A stretch of DNA of 64,000 nt from Rhizobium freirei PRF 81 (GTDB lineage Bacteria > Pseudomonadota > Alphaproteobacteria > Rhizobiales > Rhizobiaceae), in assembly GCF_000359745.1 (NCBI RefSeq), contig NZ_AQHN01000011.1, positions 186,001 to 250,000 of the forward strand, in the 5' to 3' direction. Both the position numbers and the translations under genes were made by a program. The notes beneath the pieces were generated by a model, which had not been told where the DNA came from, made no database searches, and saw only the letters and a program-made list of their open reading frames with translations. This document shows, piece after piece, positions 9,456-17,296 of the stretch; position 1 is the first letter of the stretch; every line of letters begins with the position of its first letter.

Positions 9456-9495
9456 TCACCTAGGCAGCCAAGCCTACGCGATACCGGAATGAAAA

Positions 9496-9534
9496 GGGAA
9501 GCGGCTCTCCATTGGAGGGCCGCTTCCCTTTTAT
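9496..9534. terminator. Bidirectional terminator between ftsK and MOSC gene
   Basis: A 15-bp stem (GGGAAGCGGCTCTCC / GGAGGGCCGCTTCCC, one wobble) with loop ATT is flanked by AAAA on the left and TTTT on the right. It can therefore end transcription of the convergent genes from both sides. Confidence 0.9.
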
Positions 9535-10085
9535 CAGACGCGCTCAAGCTTGATGTGCGGCAGCGGCGGCAATTCGACACGGATCGCATCGTCCGGTTGC
9601 ACCCGCCCGCCCTGCACGACAATGCTCATGATCCCCGCCTTGCGGACCAGCCCGCCATCGGCATCCTTGTCGAGCACCGCATGCAGCAGTCCCTTCTGAA
9701 AATCGTCGATCTGCTTGCAGGGATTGCGCAAACCCGTCACCTCGACGATCGCTTCCTCGCCGATATGCAGGCGCGTGCCTTGAGGTAGGGAAAGCAGGTC
9801 GATCCCTCTGGTCGCGATATTCTCGCCCATGTCGCCCGGCGCGACGGAGAAACCCTTTTCGGTGAGTTCGTCGAACAGCTCTTCGTGGATGATATGCACC
9901 TGGCGCAGATTGGGCTGCGTCGGATCGACCGCGACGCGGGAGCGATGTTTCACCGTAACCCCCATATGCGCGTCGCCTTCGACGCCAAGCCCGGTCAGCA
10001 GTTGGATATGATCTTTGTTCTGCTTGCTGAAACCATGCACGCCGCTGCTGCTGACGGCCGTCACATATATGCGCTTGTCGCCCAT
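9534..10085 (-). CDS. MOSC domain protein
   Basis: The 183-residue protein is a stand-alone MOSC domain, the fold shared by molybdenum-cofactor sulfurase C-termini and YiiM-type proteins that handle sulfur or molybdopterin. The expected conserved Cys is present in GLRNPCKQID near residue 127, together with GVEGDAH and PGDMGENI. The ATG at 10085 is chosen because GAAGGG lies a few bases upstream; in-frame starts at 10100 and 10106 are less well supported. It is divergent from a GntR/UTRA regulator, and the 20-bp palindrome between them may control both genes. The substrate cannot be told from sequence. Confidence 0.85.
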   Translation of the reverse strand: MGDKRIYVTAVSSSGVHGFSKQNKDHIQLLTGLGVEGDAHMGVTVKHRSRVAVDPTQPNLRQVHIIHEELFDELTEKGFSVAPGDMGENIATRGIDLLSLPQGTRLHIGEEAIVEVTGLRNPCKQIDDFQKGLLHAVLDKDADGGLVRKAGIMSIVVQGGRVQPDDAIRVELPPLPHIKLERV

Positions 10086-10119
10086 GCCGAACCCTTCCAT
10101 AAACAATCGAGATCGTTAT

Positions 10120-10139
10120 AAATTGGTATATACCAATTT
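10120..10139. promoter_or_regulatory. Perfect 20-bp palindrome, candidate GntR operator
   Basis: AAATTGGTATATACCAATTT is a perfect 20-bp inverted repeat lying between the divergent MOSC and GntR/UTRA genes, 35 bases from one start and 19 from the other. Its centre TGGTATATACCA resembles the GntR/HutC-type operator pattern TGGT-N4-ACCA. Autoregulation and control of the MOSC gene are inferred from position and symmetry. Confidence 0.7.
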
Positions 10140-10157
10140 CAAGGCGACAGATTTGTG

Positions 10158-10892
10158 ATGGATGAGAAAAATCGGCAGCGTGAGGGCGTAAAAGCTGCAG
10201 GGGGCTGGGCGACTGTTGCCGCGGAACTCAGAAGCGCCATCGACAGCGGCAGGCACGTCCCGGGAAGCCGCCTGCCGAGCGAGCGCGCCCTGTCCGAACA
10301 ATTCGGCGTCTCCAGGGTGACGATGCGGCGTGCGATCGCAGAACTCGAAGGGGAGGGACTACTGCGCGTCGCGCGCGGAAGCGGCGCCTATGTCCGCGCA
10401 GACATGCCCGTACGCTTCCAATTGGGCGACAAGGTGCGCTTCAGCAAGGACCTGACAGCGACGGATGCAAGCCTCACGCGTAAGGTTTTCTCGGAGAGGG
10501 AAGTTCCGGCAAATACCGATATCGCCGCGAGGCTGAATCTGCAGCCGGGCGAGGCGGTGCTGGAAGTGTGTGTGGTCGCCTATGCCGATGCGCTTCCCGT
10601 CTCGGTCGTCATGCGCAGCTGCTCGGCAAAACGCTTTCCCGGCCTGGCAGAGAAGTTCGCTGCCATGGGCTCGTTTACGGCGGCGCTGAAGGATTACGGC
10701 GTGACCGACTATCGGCGTCGCTCCACCGACATCACCGCGCGCATGCCGACCGAAGCCGAAGCGCGCTTCCTGCAGCAATCGCGCCTGACGCCCGTGCTTG
10801 CCTATGCCGGCGAAGACATCGATGCCGACGGCACAATCATCTCGTGCCAGATCGGCTGCTTCGCGTCGGAGCGCGTCGTCGTGACGGTCTAG
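10158..10892 (+). CDS. GntR family regulator with UTRA domain (HutC/PhnF type)
   Basis: The 244-residue protein has an N-terminal winged helix-turn-helix (about residues 20-80) with the GntR signature GSRLPSERALSEQFGVSRVTMRRAI and the wing GEGLLRVARGSGAYV. A C-terminal UTRA ligand-binding domain (about 95-240) follows. Regulators of this subfamily bind small effectors and repress neighbouring catabolic or uptake genes. Start codons GTG 10155 and ATG 10158 are both possible; AAGG at 10141-10144 fits either. It is transcribed away from the MOSC gene across the perfect palindrome, its most likely operator. The effector is unknown. Confidence 0.88.
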   Translation: MDEKNRQREGVKAAGGWATVAAELRSAIDSGRHVPGSRLPSERALSEQFGVSRVTMRRAIAELEGEGLLRVARGSGAYVRADMPVRFQLGDKVRFSKDLTATDASLTRKVFSEREVPANTDIAARLNLQPGEAVLEVCVVAYADALPVSVVMRSCSAKRFPGLAEKFAAMGSFTAALKDYGVTDYRRRSTDITARMPTEAEARFLQQSRLTPVLAYAGEDIDADGTIISCQIGCFASERVVVTV

Positions 10893-10896
10893 GATC

Positions 10897-12327
10897 TCAG
10901 ACCTTGAGGACCTTGCCCGGATTCATGATCCCGGCCGGGTCAAAGGCGGTTTTGATCCGCCGCATCAGGTCGATCTCGATATCGGAGCGGATCGAAGCCA
11001 GCTCGTCGCGCTTCAGCTGGCCGATGCCGTGCTCGGCGGAGATCGAGCCGCCATGCTGCAGAACCAGGCCGTGCACGATCTTGTTCATCTCGCGCCAGCG
11101 GCCGATGAACTCCGCCTTGTCGGCGCCGACGGGCTGCGAGATGTTGTAGTGGATGTTGCCGTCACCCATGTGGCCGAAGGCACAGACGCGTGCGCCAGGC
11201 ATGGCGGCGACGACGGCCTTTTCGGCCTCCGCCATGAATTGCGGGATCTGCGCCACCGGCACGGAAACGTCGTGCTTGATCGAGCCGCCCTCCGGCTTCT
11301 GCGCGTCCGACATGCTCTCGCGCATGTGCCAGATGGCTTGCCGCTGCGCTTCCGAACTGGCGATGGTCGCATCCTGGATCAGGCCGGCCTCATAGCCCTG
11401 TTCGAGCAGCGCCGCCATCATCCGTTCGGCCGTCTCAGCCGAATCGGAGGTGGATATGTCGATCAGCACGTACCAGGGATGGGCAGTTTCCAGCGGATCG
11501 CGCACGCCTGGAATATGTCGGGCGGTGAACTCGACGCCGATGCGTGGCATCAGCTCGAAGCCGGTCAGGGCTGTACCGCAGAGACTTGAGGCATTCTTGA
11601 ACAGGGTCAGCGCATCATCGACCGATTGCAGTCCGGCAAAGGCGACCTGATGGCCGAGCGGCTGCGGGAAGAGCTTTAGCACAGCGCCGGTGATGACGCC
11701 GAGCGTACCTTCGGCGCCGACGAAAAGGTCGCGCAGATCATAGCCGGTATTGTCCTTCTTCAGGCGGCGCAACCCGTTCCAGATTTCGCCCGTGGGCAGT
11801 ACGACTTCGAGGCCGAGGCAGAGCTGGCGCATGTTGCCATAGGCAAGAACGGCCGTGCCGCCTGCGTTGGTGGAAAGATTGCCGGCGATGCGGCATGAGC
11901 CTTCCGAGCCGAGTGAGAGCGGAAACATGCGGCCATGATCGGCCGCTGCCTTATGCACATCGGCCAGGATGCAGCCGCCGTCGACAACAATCGTATTGCC
12001 GACCGGATCGACATCGCGCACGCGGTTCATGCGCTCCAGCGACAGGATGATGTCGGAGCCGCCCTCGCGCGGCGTCTGCCCGCCAACAAGGCCGGTATTG
12101 CCGGTCTGGGGAACGATGGCCGCGCCGGTCTCGCTTGCTAGCTTGAGGATCGAAGAGACCTCCTCTACCGAGCCGGGCTTCAGCAGCATCGGCGAGGCGC
12201 CATGATAGAGCCCGCGATTTTCCACGAGGTGCGGCGCGATTTCTGCAGGATCCCGCACGGCATGTTTCTCGCCGACGATGGCGGCGAAGCGATCGAGGAG
12301 GTCGGAAGAGGGGGCGGAGCTGCTCAT
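10897..12327 (-). CDS. FAD-linked 2-hydroxyacid dehydrogenase (D-2-hydroxyglutarate dehydrogenase-like)
   Basis: The 476-residue flavoprotein has an N-terminal VAO/PCMH FAD-binding domain (GNTGLVGGQTP near residue 96; NLSTNAGGTAVLAYGNMR near 150). Its C-terminal FAD-linked oxidase domain carries the metal/substrate motif GHMGDGNIHYN near 384 and HGGSISAEHGIGQLKRDEL near 431. This layout is that of the D2HGDH/GlcD group, which oxidises D-2-hydroxyglutarate, D-lactate or glycolate and passes electrons to an acceptor such as ETF. The ATG at 12327 begins a soluble protein of normal length. The next gene upstream, tsaC, is co-oriented 32 bases away. The exact hydroxyacid is uncertain. Confidence 0.85.
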   Translation of the reverse strand: MSSSAPSSDLLDRFAAIVGEKHAVRDPAEIAPHLVENRGLYHGASPMLLKPGSVEEVSSILKLASETGAAIVPQTGNTGLVGGQTPREGGSDIILSLERMNRVRDVDPVGNTIVVDGGCILADVHKAAADHGRMFPLSLGSEGSCRIAGNLSTNAGGTAVLAYGNMRQLCLGLEVVLPTGEIWNGLRRLKKDNTGYDLRDLFVGAEGTLGVITGAVLKLFPQPLGHQVAFAGLQSVDDALTLFKNASSLCGTALTGFELMPRIGVEFTARHIPGVRDPLETAHPWYVLIDISTSDSAETAERMMAALLEQGYEAGLIQDATIASSEAQRQAIWHMRESMSDAQKPEGGSIKHDVSVPVAQIPQFMAEAEKAVVAAMPGARVCAFGHMGDGNIHYNISQPVGADKAEFIGRWREMNKIVHGLVLQHGGSISAEHGIGQLKRDELASIRSDIEIDLMRRIKTAFDPAGIMNPGKVLKV

Positions 12328-12359
12328 GGCGTGTCCTTTGCCTGATGGTGTCGGCCTAT

Positions 12360-13334
12360 TTATTCTCTGGGAGCGGCTGCGCGGCGCAGCCGGTCGTTGA
12401 TGGCCTCGCCGAGGCCCTCGTCGGGAATATGCGAGAAGGCGATGGTCGCTGCGCCGGTAGCATCGGCGCGCTTCATGAAGTCGAAGAGATTTGCGGCGGC
12501 CTCTGAGAGATCGCCAGCGGCGCTCAGATCCAGCACGGCAACGGCCTTTTCGATGCCGGCAATGTCTGGCGTCCCGAAGCGGATCAGCGTCTCGTTCTCG
12601 GAAATCTCCGTCGCATCGAGCCGCACGGCCGCTCCCGGCGCATAATGCGAAGCCATCATGCCAGGCGCCTCGATGGCGGCAGAAGCCTTCTTTTGGCGCT
12701 TCAGCGCCTTGCCGGCCACCCGCTCGATTTCGCTTGCCGCCAGCCCGCCGGGCCGCAGCAGGCGCATCTCGCCATCCTCGACCTTGACGATGGTCGACTC
12801 CACGCCGACGACCGAAGCCCCGGCATCGAGGATGAGGGTAATTCGTTCCCCGAGATCGTCATCGACATGATCGGCGCTGGTGGCGCTGATCTTGCCTGAT
12901 GTATTGGCGCTCGGCGCGGCAAGCGGCCGGTCGAAGGCGCGGATCAGGTCTCCTGCAAAGCCCTGCGGCACGCGAATGCCGACCGTGTCGAGACCGGCCG
13001 TCGCCAGCGGATGGATGCCGCTATCGGATCTCAGCGGCAGCACCAGCGTCAGCGGCCCGGGCCAGAAGGCTTCAGCCAGCTTCCGCGAGATCGGATCGAA
13101 GACCGCATAGCGCTCGGCCATGGCAAGATCGCTCATATGGCAGATCAGCGGATTGAAGCGCGGCCGGCCCTTCGTTTCATAGATCCGGGTAATCGCGGCT
13201 GGGTTGGTGGCATCGGCGGCAAGCCCGTAGACCGTCTCCGTCGGCAGCCCGATCGGCAGACCTTCGGCGAGGGTTGCCGTCGCGACGTCTATCGCCGTTT
13301 GCGGATGTTCGAGAATGTCTATGTGTCGTGCCAT
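12360..13334 (-). CDS. tsaC: L-threonylcarbamoyladenylate synthase (Sua5 type)
   Basis: This enzyme makes threonylcarbamoyl-AMP from threonine, bicarbonate and ATP, the first step of t6A37 modification of tRNAs reading ANN codons. The YrdC/TsaC core occupies about residues 1-205, with GLPTETVYGLAADA, KGRPRFNPLICH and SANTSGKISATSADHV around the nucleotide pocket. The extra C-terminal Sua5 domain (about 225-324) makes it the long Sua5 form (324 residues) rather than short TsaC. It is co-oriented with the downstream dehydrogenase, so both may share a transcript. The ATG at 13334 fits the family N-terminus. Confidence 0.93.
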   Translation of the reverse strand: MARHIDILEHPQTAIDVATATLAEGLPIGLPTETVYGLAADATNPAAITRIYETKGRPRFNPLICHMSDLAMAERYAVFDPISRKLAEAFWPGPLTLVLPLRSDSGIHPLATAGLDTVGIRVPQGFAGDLIRAFDRPLAAPSANTSGKISATSADHVDDDLGERITLILDAGASVVGVESTIVKVEDGEMRLLRPGGLAASEIERVAGKALKRQKKASAAIEAPGMMASHYAPGAAVRLDATEISENETLIRFGTPDIAGIEKAVAVLDLSAAGDLSEAAANLFDFMKRADATGAATIAFSHIPDEGLGEAINDRLRRAAAPRE

Positions 13335-13392
13335 GGCCTGCCTGCTTGCAGTTCAGGCCGTTCTTATGCTTTTCGAGTTTTCGGATCAATCG

Positions 13393-14010
13393 TCAAAGCT
13401 GGCGAATGATGTCGCGAAGCTGCTCGTTGCGGGCGCCGAGCAAAAGAACATTGCGGATGGCGATCTGCGGGTCGTGGGTATGAAACAGCACGCCGTTGCC
13501 GCGAATGTCGCGATTGATCGTCAGCCTCTTGTCTTCCGCTTGCCTGTCCGCAAGGACGGCGACGGCGAAATACATCCGCGAATATTTGAGGCTGATGTCT
13601 TCGAAGAAGTTCTCTTCCTGGCCGATGCGGGCAAAGAAATTGGCGATATAGAAGGCCCAGTTTACTTCTTCGTATCGCGCGAACTGAGTCCGCGCGGCGG
13701 TGACGTGGCAATAGCCGAGATGCGGCGTGTCCTTCAGCGTGTGATGGAAGATGAGCTTGGGGAAGCGGATGGATTTGTGAAAGCCGTTCAGCCGGTCGTG
13801 GGTCTTCTCGCCGGCGCTTAGCAGCTTCTGCGCCGTGCGTTCGGCCACCTCTTGATGGGTCATGTATCGCCGCTCTTCGGCAAGCCAATCTGGCCTGTCG
13901 CGATTGATGCGGCCGGTGCGCAGGAATTCGCTATGCCCCGTCGTCGATACCGCTGGGGCCGGCTCGGGGTCGGCGGGCTTCCCAGTGTCGAAATATCTGA
14001 GTTTGGCCAT
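13393..14010 (-). CDS. Hypothetical protein, unrecognised family
   Basis: I do not recognise this 205-residue protein. It has no signal peptide or membrane segment and is rich in Arg, His, Phe and Tyr. Visible blocks are GRINRDRPDWLAEERRYMTHQE near residue 32, FHKSIRFPKLIFHHTLKDTPHLGYCHVTAARTQ (about 77-109) and a C-terminal LLLGARNEQLRDIIRQL helix. It lies between tsaC and the divergent ACT-domain gene. Codon usage matches its neighbours, which supports a real gene. No function is proposed. Confidence 0.65.
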   Translation of the reverse strand: MAKLRYFDTGKPADPEPAPAVSTTGHSEFLRTGRINRDRPDWLAEERRYMTHQEVAERTAQKLLSAGEKTHDRLNGFHKSIRFPKLIFHHTLKDTPHLGYCHVTAARTQFARYEEVNWAFYIANFFARIGQEENFFEDISLKYSRMYFAVAVLADRQAEDKRLTINRDIRGNGVLFHTHDPQIAIRNVLLLGARNEQLRDIIRQL

Positions 14011-14110
14011 GCCGGGTCTCGCTATAGAGGTCTGGAAACTGCATGATATTGCGCATGGCTTGAGCCGGGCTTAACGCCGCCGCCCGCAAATTCTCGAGGA
14101 GACACAAAGC

Positions 14111-14524
14111 ATGACCGGAGTGACCGATCTCAAGCAGCTGCTCTCCGGCATGAAGCCTAATCTCGTCGACGGCGAGTTCGTCTATTGCAGCGTGTCGGCG
14201 TCTGCTCTTGCGGATCATATGCATCTGGAGCCGATAGGCCTTTTCCGGGAACGGGAGGGCGTGACCCTGATCCTTCCTTTGGAAACCGCGCGGCGGGCAG
14301 GGCTTCCGGCCATGCCTGCCATGCGGATGATCACGCTCGATATCCATTCCTCGCTGGAGGCCGTCGGTCTTACCGCGGCCTTCGCGACGGCCTTGGGAAA
14401 CGAAGGCATCAGCGCCAATGTCGTTGCCGCCTACTATCATGACCACATCTTCGTCCCAGCGGGCGACGCCAATCGCGCGATGGCGGCACTGCAGGCTCTT
14501 TCCGCCGCCCAGGCATCACATTGA
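14111..14524 (+). CDS. ACT-domain small protein (COG3602-like)
   Basis: The 137-residue protein resembles the small ACT-domain proteins with tandem ACT-like halves. The first half holds GEFVYCSVSAS and the second MITLDIHSSLEAVGLTAAFATALGNEGISANVVAAYYHDHIFVP, which matches the regulatory ACT fold that binds amino acids. There is no catalytic domain, so a stand-alone sensing or allosteric role is possible, but the ligand is unknown. AGGAG just upstream supports ATG 14111. It is divergent from the unrecognised gene at 13393. Confidence 0.72.
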   Translation: MTGVTDLKQLLSGMKPNLVDGEFVYCSVSASALADHMHLEPIGLFREREGVTLILPLETARRAGLPAMPAMRMITLDIHSSLEAVGLTAAFATALGNEGISANVVAAYYHDHIFVPAGDANRAMAALQALSAAQASH

Positions 14525-14934
14525 ACGCCCCCGCGGCCGCCGATTCTGTCGCAATTAGAATAAAGCGTCATCGATGAGATGCCGACAGACGATTGCCCAC
14601 AGGTCCCGTCGCGATACTTAAGAGATTGAATTGCCTTTCTATATTTTCACAGCGAGCAACCGTCCCCACATATGGTTTCGTCTGTCGCCAATTTCGAAGT
14701 CGATGTCGCATTGTAGCGGAGCGGCCGATGGGGCCGAGAGCTATGATGATATCAATCTCAAGGTGCCGTCCATCCGGGAGACGGAGGTTCTGTCAACAGG
14801 GCCGTTCCAGAGCCCGGAAACCAGCCTTGGGCAGATATGATTTACTGACCGCGACGGGCGGTCGGACATTTTGGCCATTCCTGATGGCCGCGCATGTCCT
14901 TCGCTCGTTCCCGGTACTGCGCGAGGATAGGCAA
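14525..14934. other. Intergenic region upstream of Rieske oxygenase (410 bp)
   Basis: No gene was called here. A long in-frame extension of the Rieske oxygenase frame runs through it, but its translation is Arg/Ser-rich and unlike the family, so it is leader DNA. The region should hold the oxygenase promoter and any quaternary-amine-responsive operator; none could be pinpointed. Confidence 0.5.
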
Positions 14935-16179
14935 ATGGATATCAAAAGCAATGTTTTGCGGCAATTGAAGAACCGCCGCGAGGGCTTCAGCCTGGAGCAG
15001 CCCTTCTACATCGATCAGGATTACTTCAAGCTCGATATGGAAATGATCTACTATCGCGACTGGCTGTTCATCGGCCATGACTGCGAAGTACCGCGCGCCG
15101 GCAACTATTTCACGGTGCAGATCGGCGAATATCCGGTCGTCATCGTTCGCGGCCGCGACCAGGTTATCCGCGCCTTCCACAACAGCTGTCGCCATCGCGG
15201 TTCGCGCGTCTGCACGACCGAACGCGGCTCCTCGGCCAAGCTCGTCTGCCCCTACCACCAGTGGACCTACGAGCTCGACGGCTCGCTGCTCTTTGCCCGC
15301 CAGATGGCCGAGGATTTCGACAAGAGCCAGTATTCGCTGAAGCAAGTCCACTGCGAAAGCGTCGCCGGCTATATCTTCATCTGCCTGGCGCAGAACGCCC
15401 CGGATTTCGCCCCGGTCCGTGCCGCGATCGAGCCCTATATGGCGCCGCATCGCATGAGCGAAGCCAAGGTCGCCTTCCAGAGCACCATCATCGAGAAGGG
15501 CAACTGGAAGCTGGTCTGGGAGAACAACCGCGAGTGCTACCACTGCGCCGCCAATCACCCCGAGCTCTGCCGCACCTTCCCCGAAGCGCCGACCGTGACC
15601 GGCGTTCAGGGCGCGATGAGCGATCCCATCATCCTCGAGCATTGGGCACGCTGCGAAGCCGCTGGCCTGCCGAGCGAATTCAAGATCTCGCCGGACGGGC
15701 AGTTCCGCACGGCCCGCATGCCGCTGATCGAAGGGGCTGAAAGCTACACCATGTCGGGCCAGAAGGCCGTCAAGCGCCAGCTCGCCTCCGACGTGACGAT
15801 GAACGGCATCGGCACGATGCTGCTCTTCCACTACCCGACGACCTGGAACCACCTGCTCGGCGACCACGCCATTTCCTTCCGCGTGCTGCCGCTCAATGCC
15901 GAAGAAACCGCCGTCACCACCAAATGGCTGGTTCATAAGGATGCGGTCGAAGGCGTCGACTACGATATCGAAGAGCTGACCCACGTCTGGAACGAAACCA
16001 ACGATCAGGACCGCCGCATTGTCGAGGAAAATGCCTTCGGCATCCACTCGCCGGCCTATGAGCCCGGCCCTTATTCGGAAATCCACGAAGGCGGCGTCAT
16101 GCAGTTCGTCGAATGGTACTCGAACTTCATGATCGACCGTCTGCAGGGCGATCAGGCCAAGCTCTCGGCGGTAGCCTGA
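14935..16179 (+). CDS. gbcA: Rieske non-heme iron oxygenase, glycine betaine/stachydrine demethylase type
   Basis: The 414-residue protein has an N-terminal Rieske [2Fe-2S] site (CRHRG near residue 86, CPYHQW near 105). A C-terminal mononuclear iron domain follows, with NNRECYHCAANHP near 200 supplying the facial-triad histidines. It resembles the alpha subunits that N-demethylate glycine betaine (GbcA) or stachydrine (Stc2) to dimethylglycine or N-methylproline plus formaldehyde. ATG 14935 has GAGG eight bases upstream. The reductase gene follows after two bases, so the pair forms one transcription unit. Which quaternary amine is the substrate is not settled by sequence. Confidence 0.82.
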   Translation: MDIKSNVLRQLKNRREGFSLEQPFYIDQDYFKLDMEMIYYRDWLFIGHDCEVPRAGNYFTVQIGEYPVVIVRGRDQVIRAFHNSCRHRGSRVCTTERGSSAKLVCPYHQWTYELDGSLLFARQMAEDFDKSQYSLKQVHCESVAGYIFICLAQNAPDFAPVRAAIEPYMAPHRMSEAKVAFQSTIIEKGNWKLVWENNRECYHCAANHPELCRTFPEAPTVTGVQGAMSDPIILEHWARCEAAGLPSEFKISPDGQFRTARMPLIEGAESYTMSGQKAVKRQLASDVTMNGIGTMLLFHYPTTWNHLLGDHAISFRVLPLNAEETAVTTKWLVHKDAVEGVDYDIEELTHVWNETNDQDRRIVEENAFGIHSPAYEPGPYSEIHEGGVMQFVEWYSNFMIDRLQGDQAKLSAVA

Positions 16180-16181
16180 GC

Positions 16182-17270
16182 ATGAGCAAGACCGCCTCCA
16201 AAAGTCATCGGCACCTCGATCAGATGCAGCCCTGGAGCGACAGGCAGCATCTGCTCGAATGCCTCTCGGTCACGCCCGAAGCGCCCGATGTGATGACCTT
16301 CACATTCGGACCTGACAAGGATAACTGGTTCCGCTATCTGCCGGGCCAGTTCGTGACGCTTGAGCTGCCGACGACGCCGGAGCCGGTCATGCGCACCTAT
16401 ACGCTGTCGTCGACGCCGTCGCGGCCCTTTTCGGTCGCCGTGACGGTGAAGGCGCAGAGGGACAGCATCGGCACGCGCTGGATGTTCGACAATCTGAAGC
16501 CCGGCATGCGCATCAAGGCCTTCGGACCTCTCGGCGATTTCAGCCATATTCGCCACCCAGGCGAAAAATATCTCTTCGTGTCAGCCGGTTCCGGCATCAC
16601 CCCGATGATGTCCATGACCCGCTACATGTCCGATATCGCGCCGCTCTCTGATATCAGCTTCATCAATTGCGCACGCAGCCCCGCCGACATCATCTTCCGT
16701 TCGGAGCTGGAATATCTCGCCCGTTTCATGCCGAACCTCAATCTCGGCCTGATCGTCGAGGGCTGCGGCCGCACCGATCTCTGGTCGGGGCTGAAGGGCC
16801 GTATCGACAAGGCCAAGATCGGCCTGCTTGCGCCCGATTTCATGGATCGCACCATCTTCTGCTGCGGCCCGGAAGTCTTCATGGATGCCGTTCGCTCCAT
16901 GCTGGAAGCGCATAGCTTCGACATGTCGCGCTACCATCAGGAGAGCTTCCAGCCGGCGAATGCGGCAACACCGCTCGCCGAGGTCGCCGACGACGCGTCG
17001 ACCGAGACCGCGACTACGATTCGCTTCACCATGGCTGGCAAGGATGTCCTCTGCCCGGCCGGTCAGACCGTGCTTCAGGCGGCACGCGGCGCCGGTGTGA
17101 GGATCGGTGCGGCCTGCGAATCCGGTCTCTGCGGCACCTGCCGTGTGCTGAAGCTTTCGGGCGAGGTCGAGATGAGCCATAATGGCGGCATCCTCGAGGA
17201 TGAGATCGAGGAGGGCTATATCCTGGCCTGCTGCTCGCGCCCGAAGACGGACGTGCAGGTCGAAGCCTGA
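16182..17270 (+). CDS. gbcB: Ferredoxin reductase partner of the Rieske oxygenase (GbcB type)
   Basis: The 362-residue electron-transfer protein has an FAD domain (RTYTLSSTPS near residue 69), an NAD(P)H domain (SAGSGITPMMSMTRYM near 133; FCCGPEVFMDAV near 227) and a C-terminal plant-type [2Fe-2S] ferredoxin domain with CESGLCGTC near 312 and a last Cys near 350. It moves electrons from NAD(P)H to the Rieske oxygenase just upstream. The two-base gap indicates translational coupling. The reductase-then-ferredoxin order matches class IA-like reductases such as GbcB. Confidence 0.85.
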   Translation: MSKTASKSHRHLDQMQPWSDRQHLLECLSVTPEAPDVMTFTFGPDKDNWFRYLPGQFVTLELPTTPEPVMRTYTLSSTPSRPFSVAVTVKAQRDSIGTRWMFDNLKPGMRIKAFGPLGDFSHIRHPGEKYLFVSAGSGITPMMSMTRYMSDIAPLSDISFINCARSPADIIFRSELEYLARFMPNLNLGLIVEGCGRTDLWSGLKGRIDKAKIGLLAPDFMDRTIFCCGPEVFMDAVRSMLEAHSFDMSRYHQESFQPANAATPLAEVADDASTETATTIRFTMAGKDVLCPAGQTVLQAARGAGVRIGAACESGLCGTCRVLKLSGEVEMSHNGGILEDEIEEGYILACCSRPKTDVQVEA

Positions 17271-17296
17271 GCCGATCTCCGGCTTCGCCTAATTGC

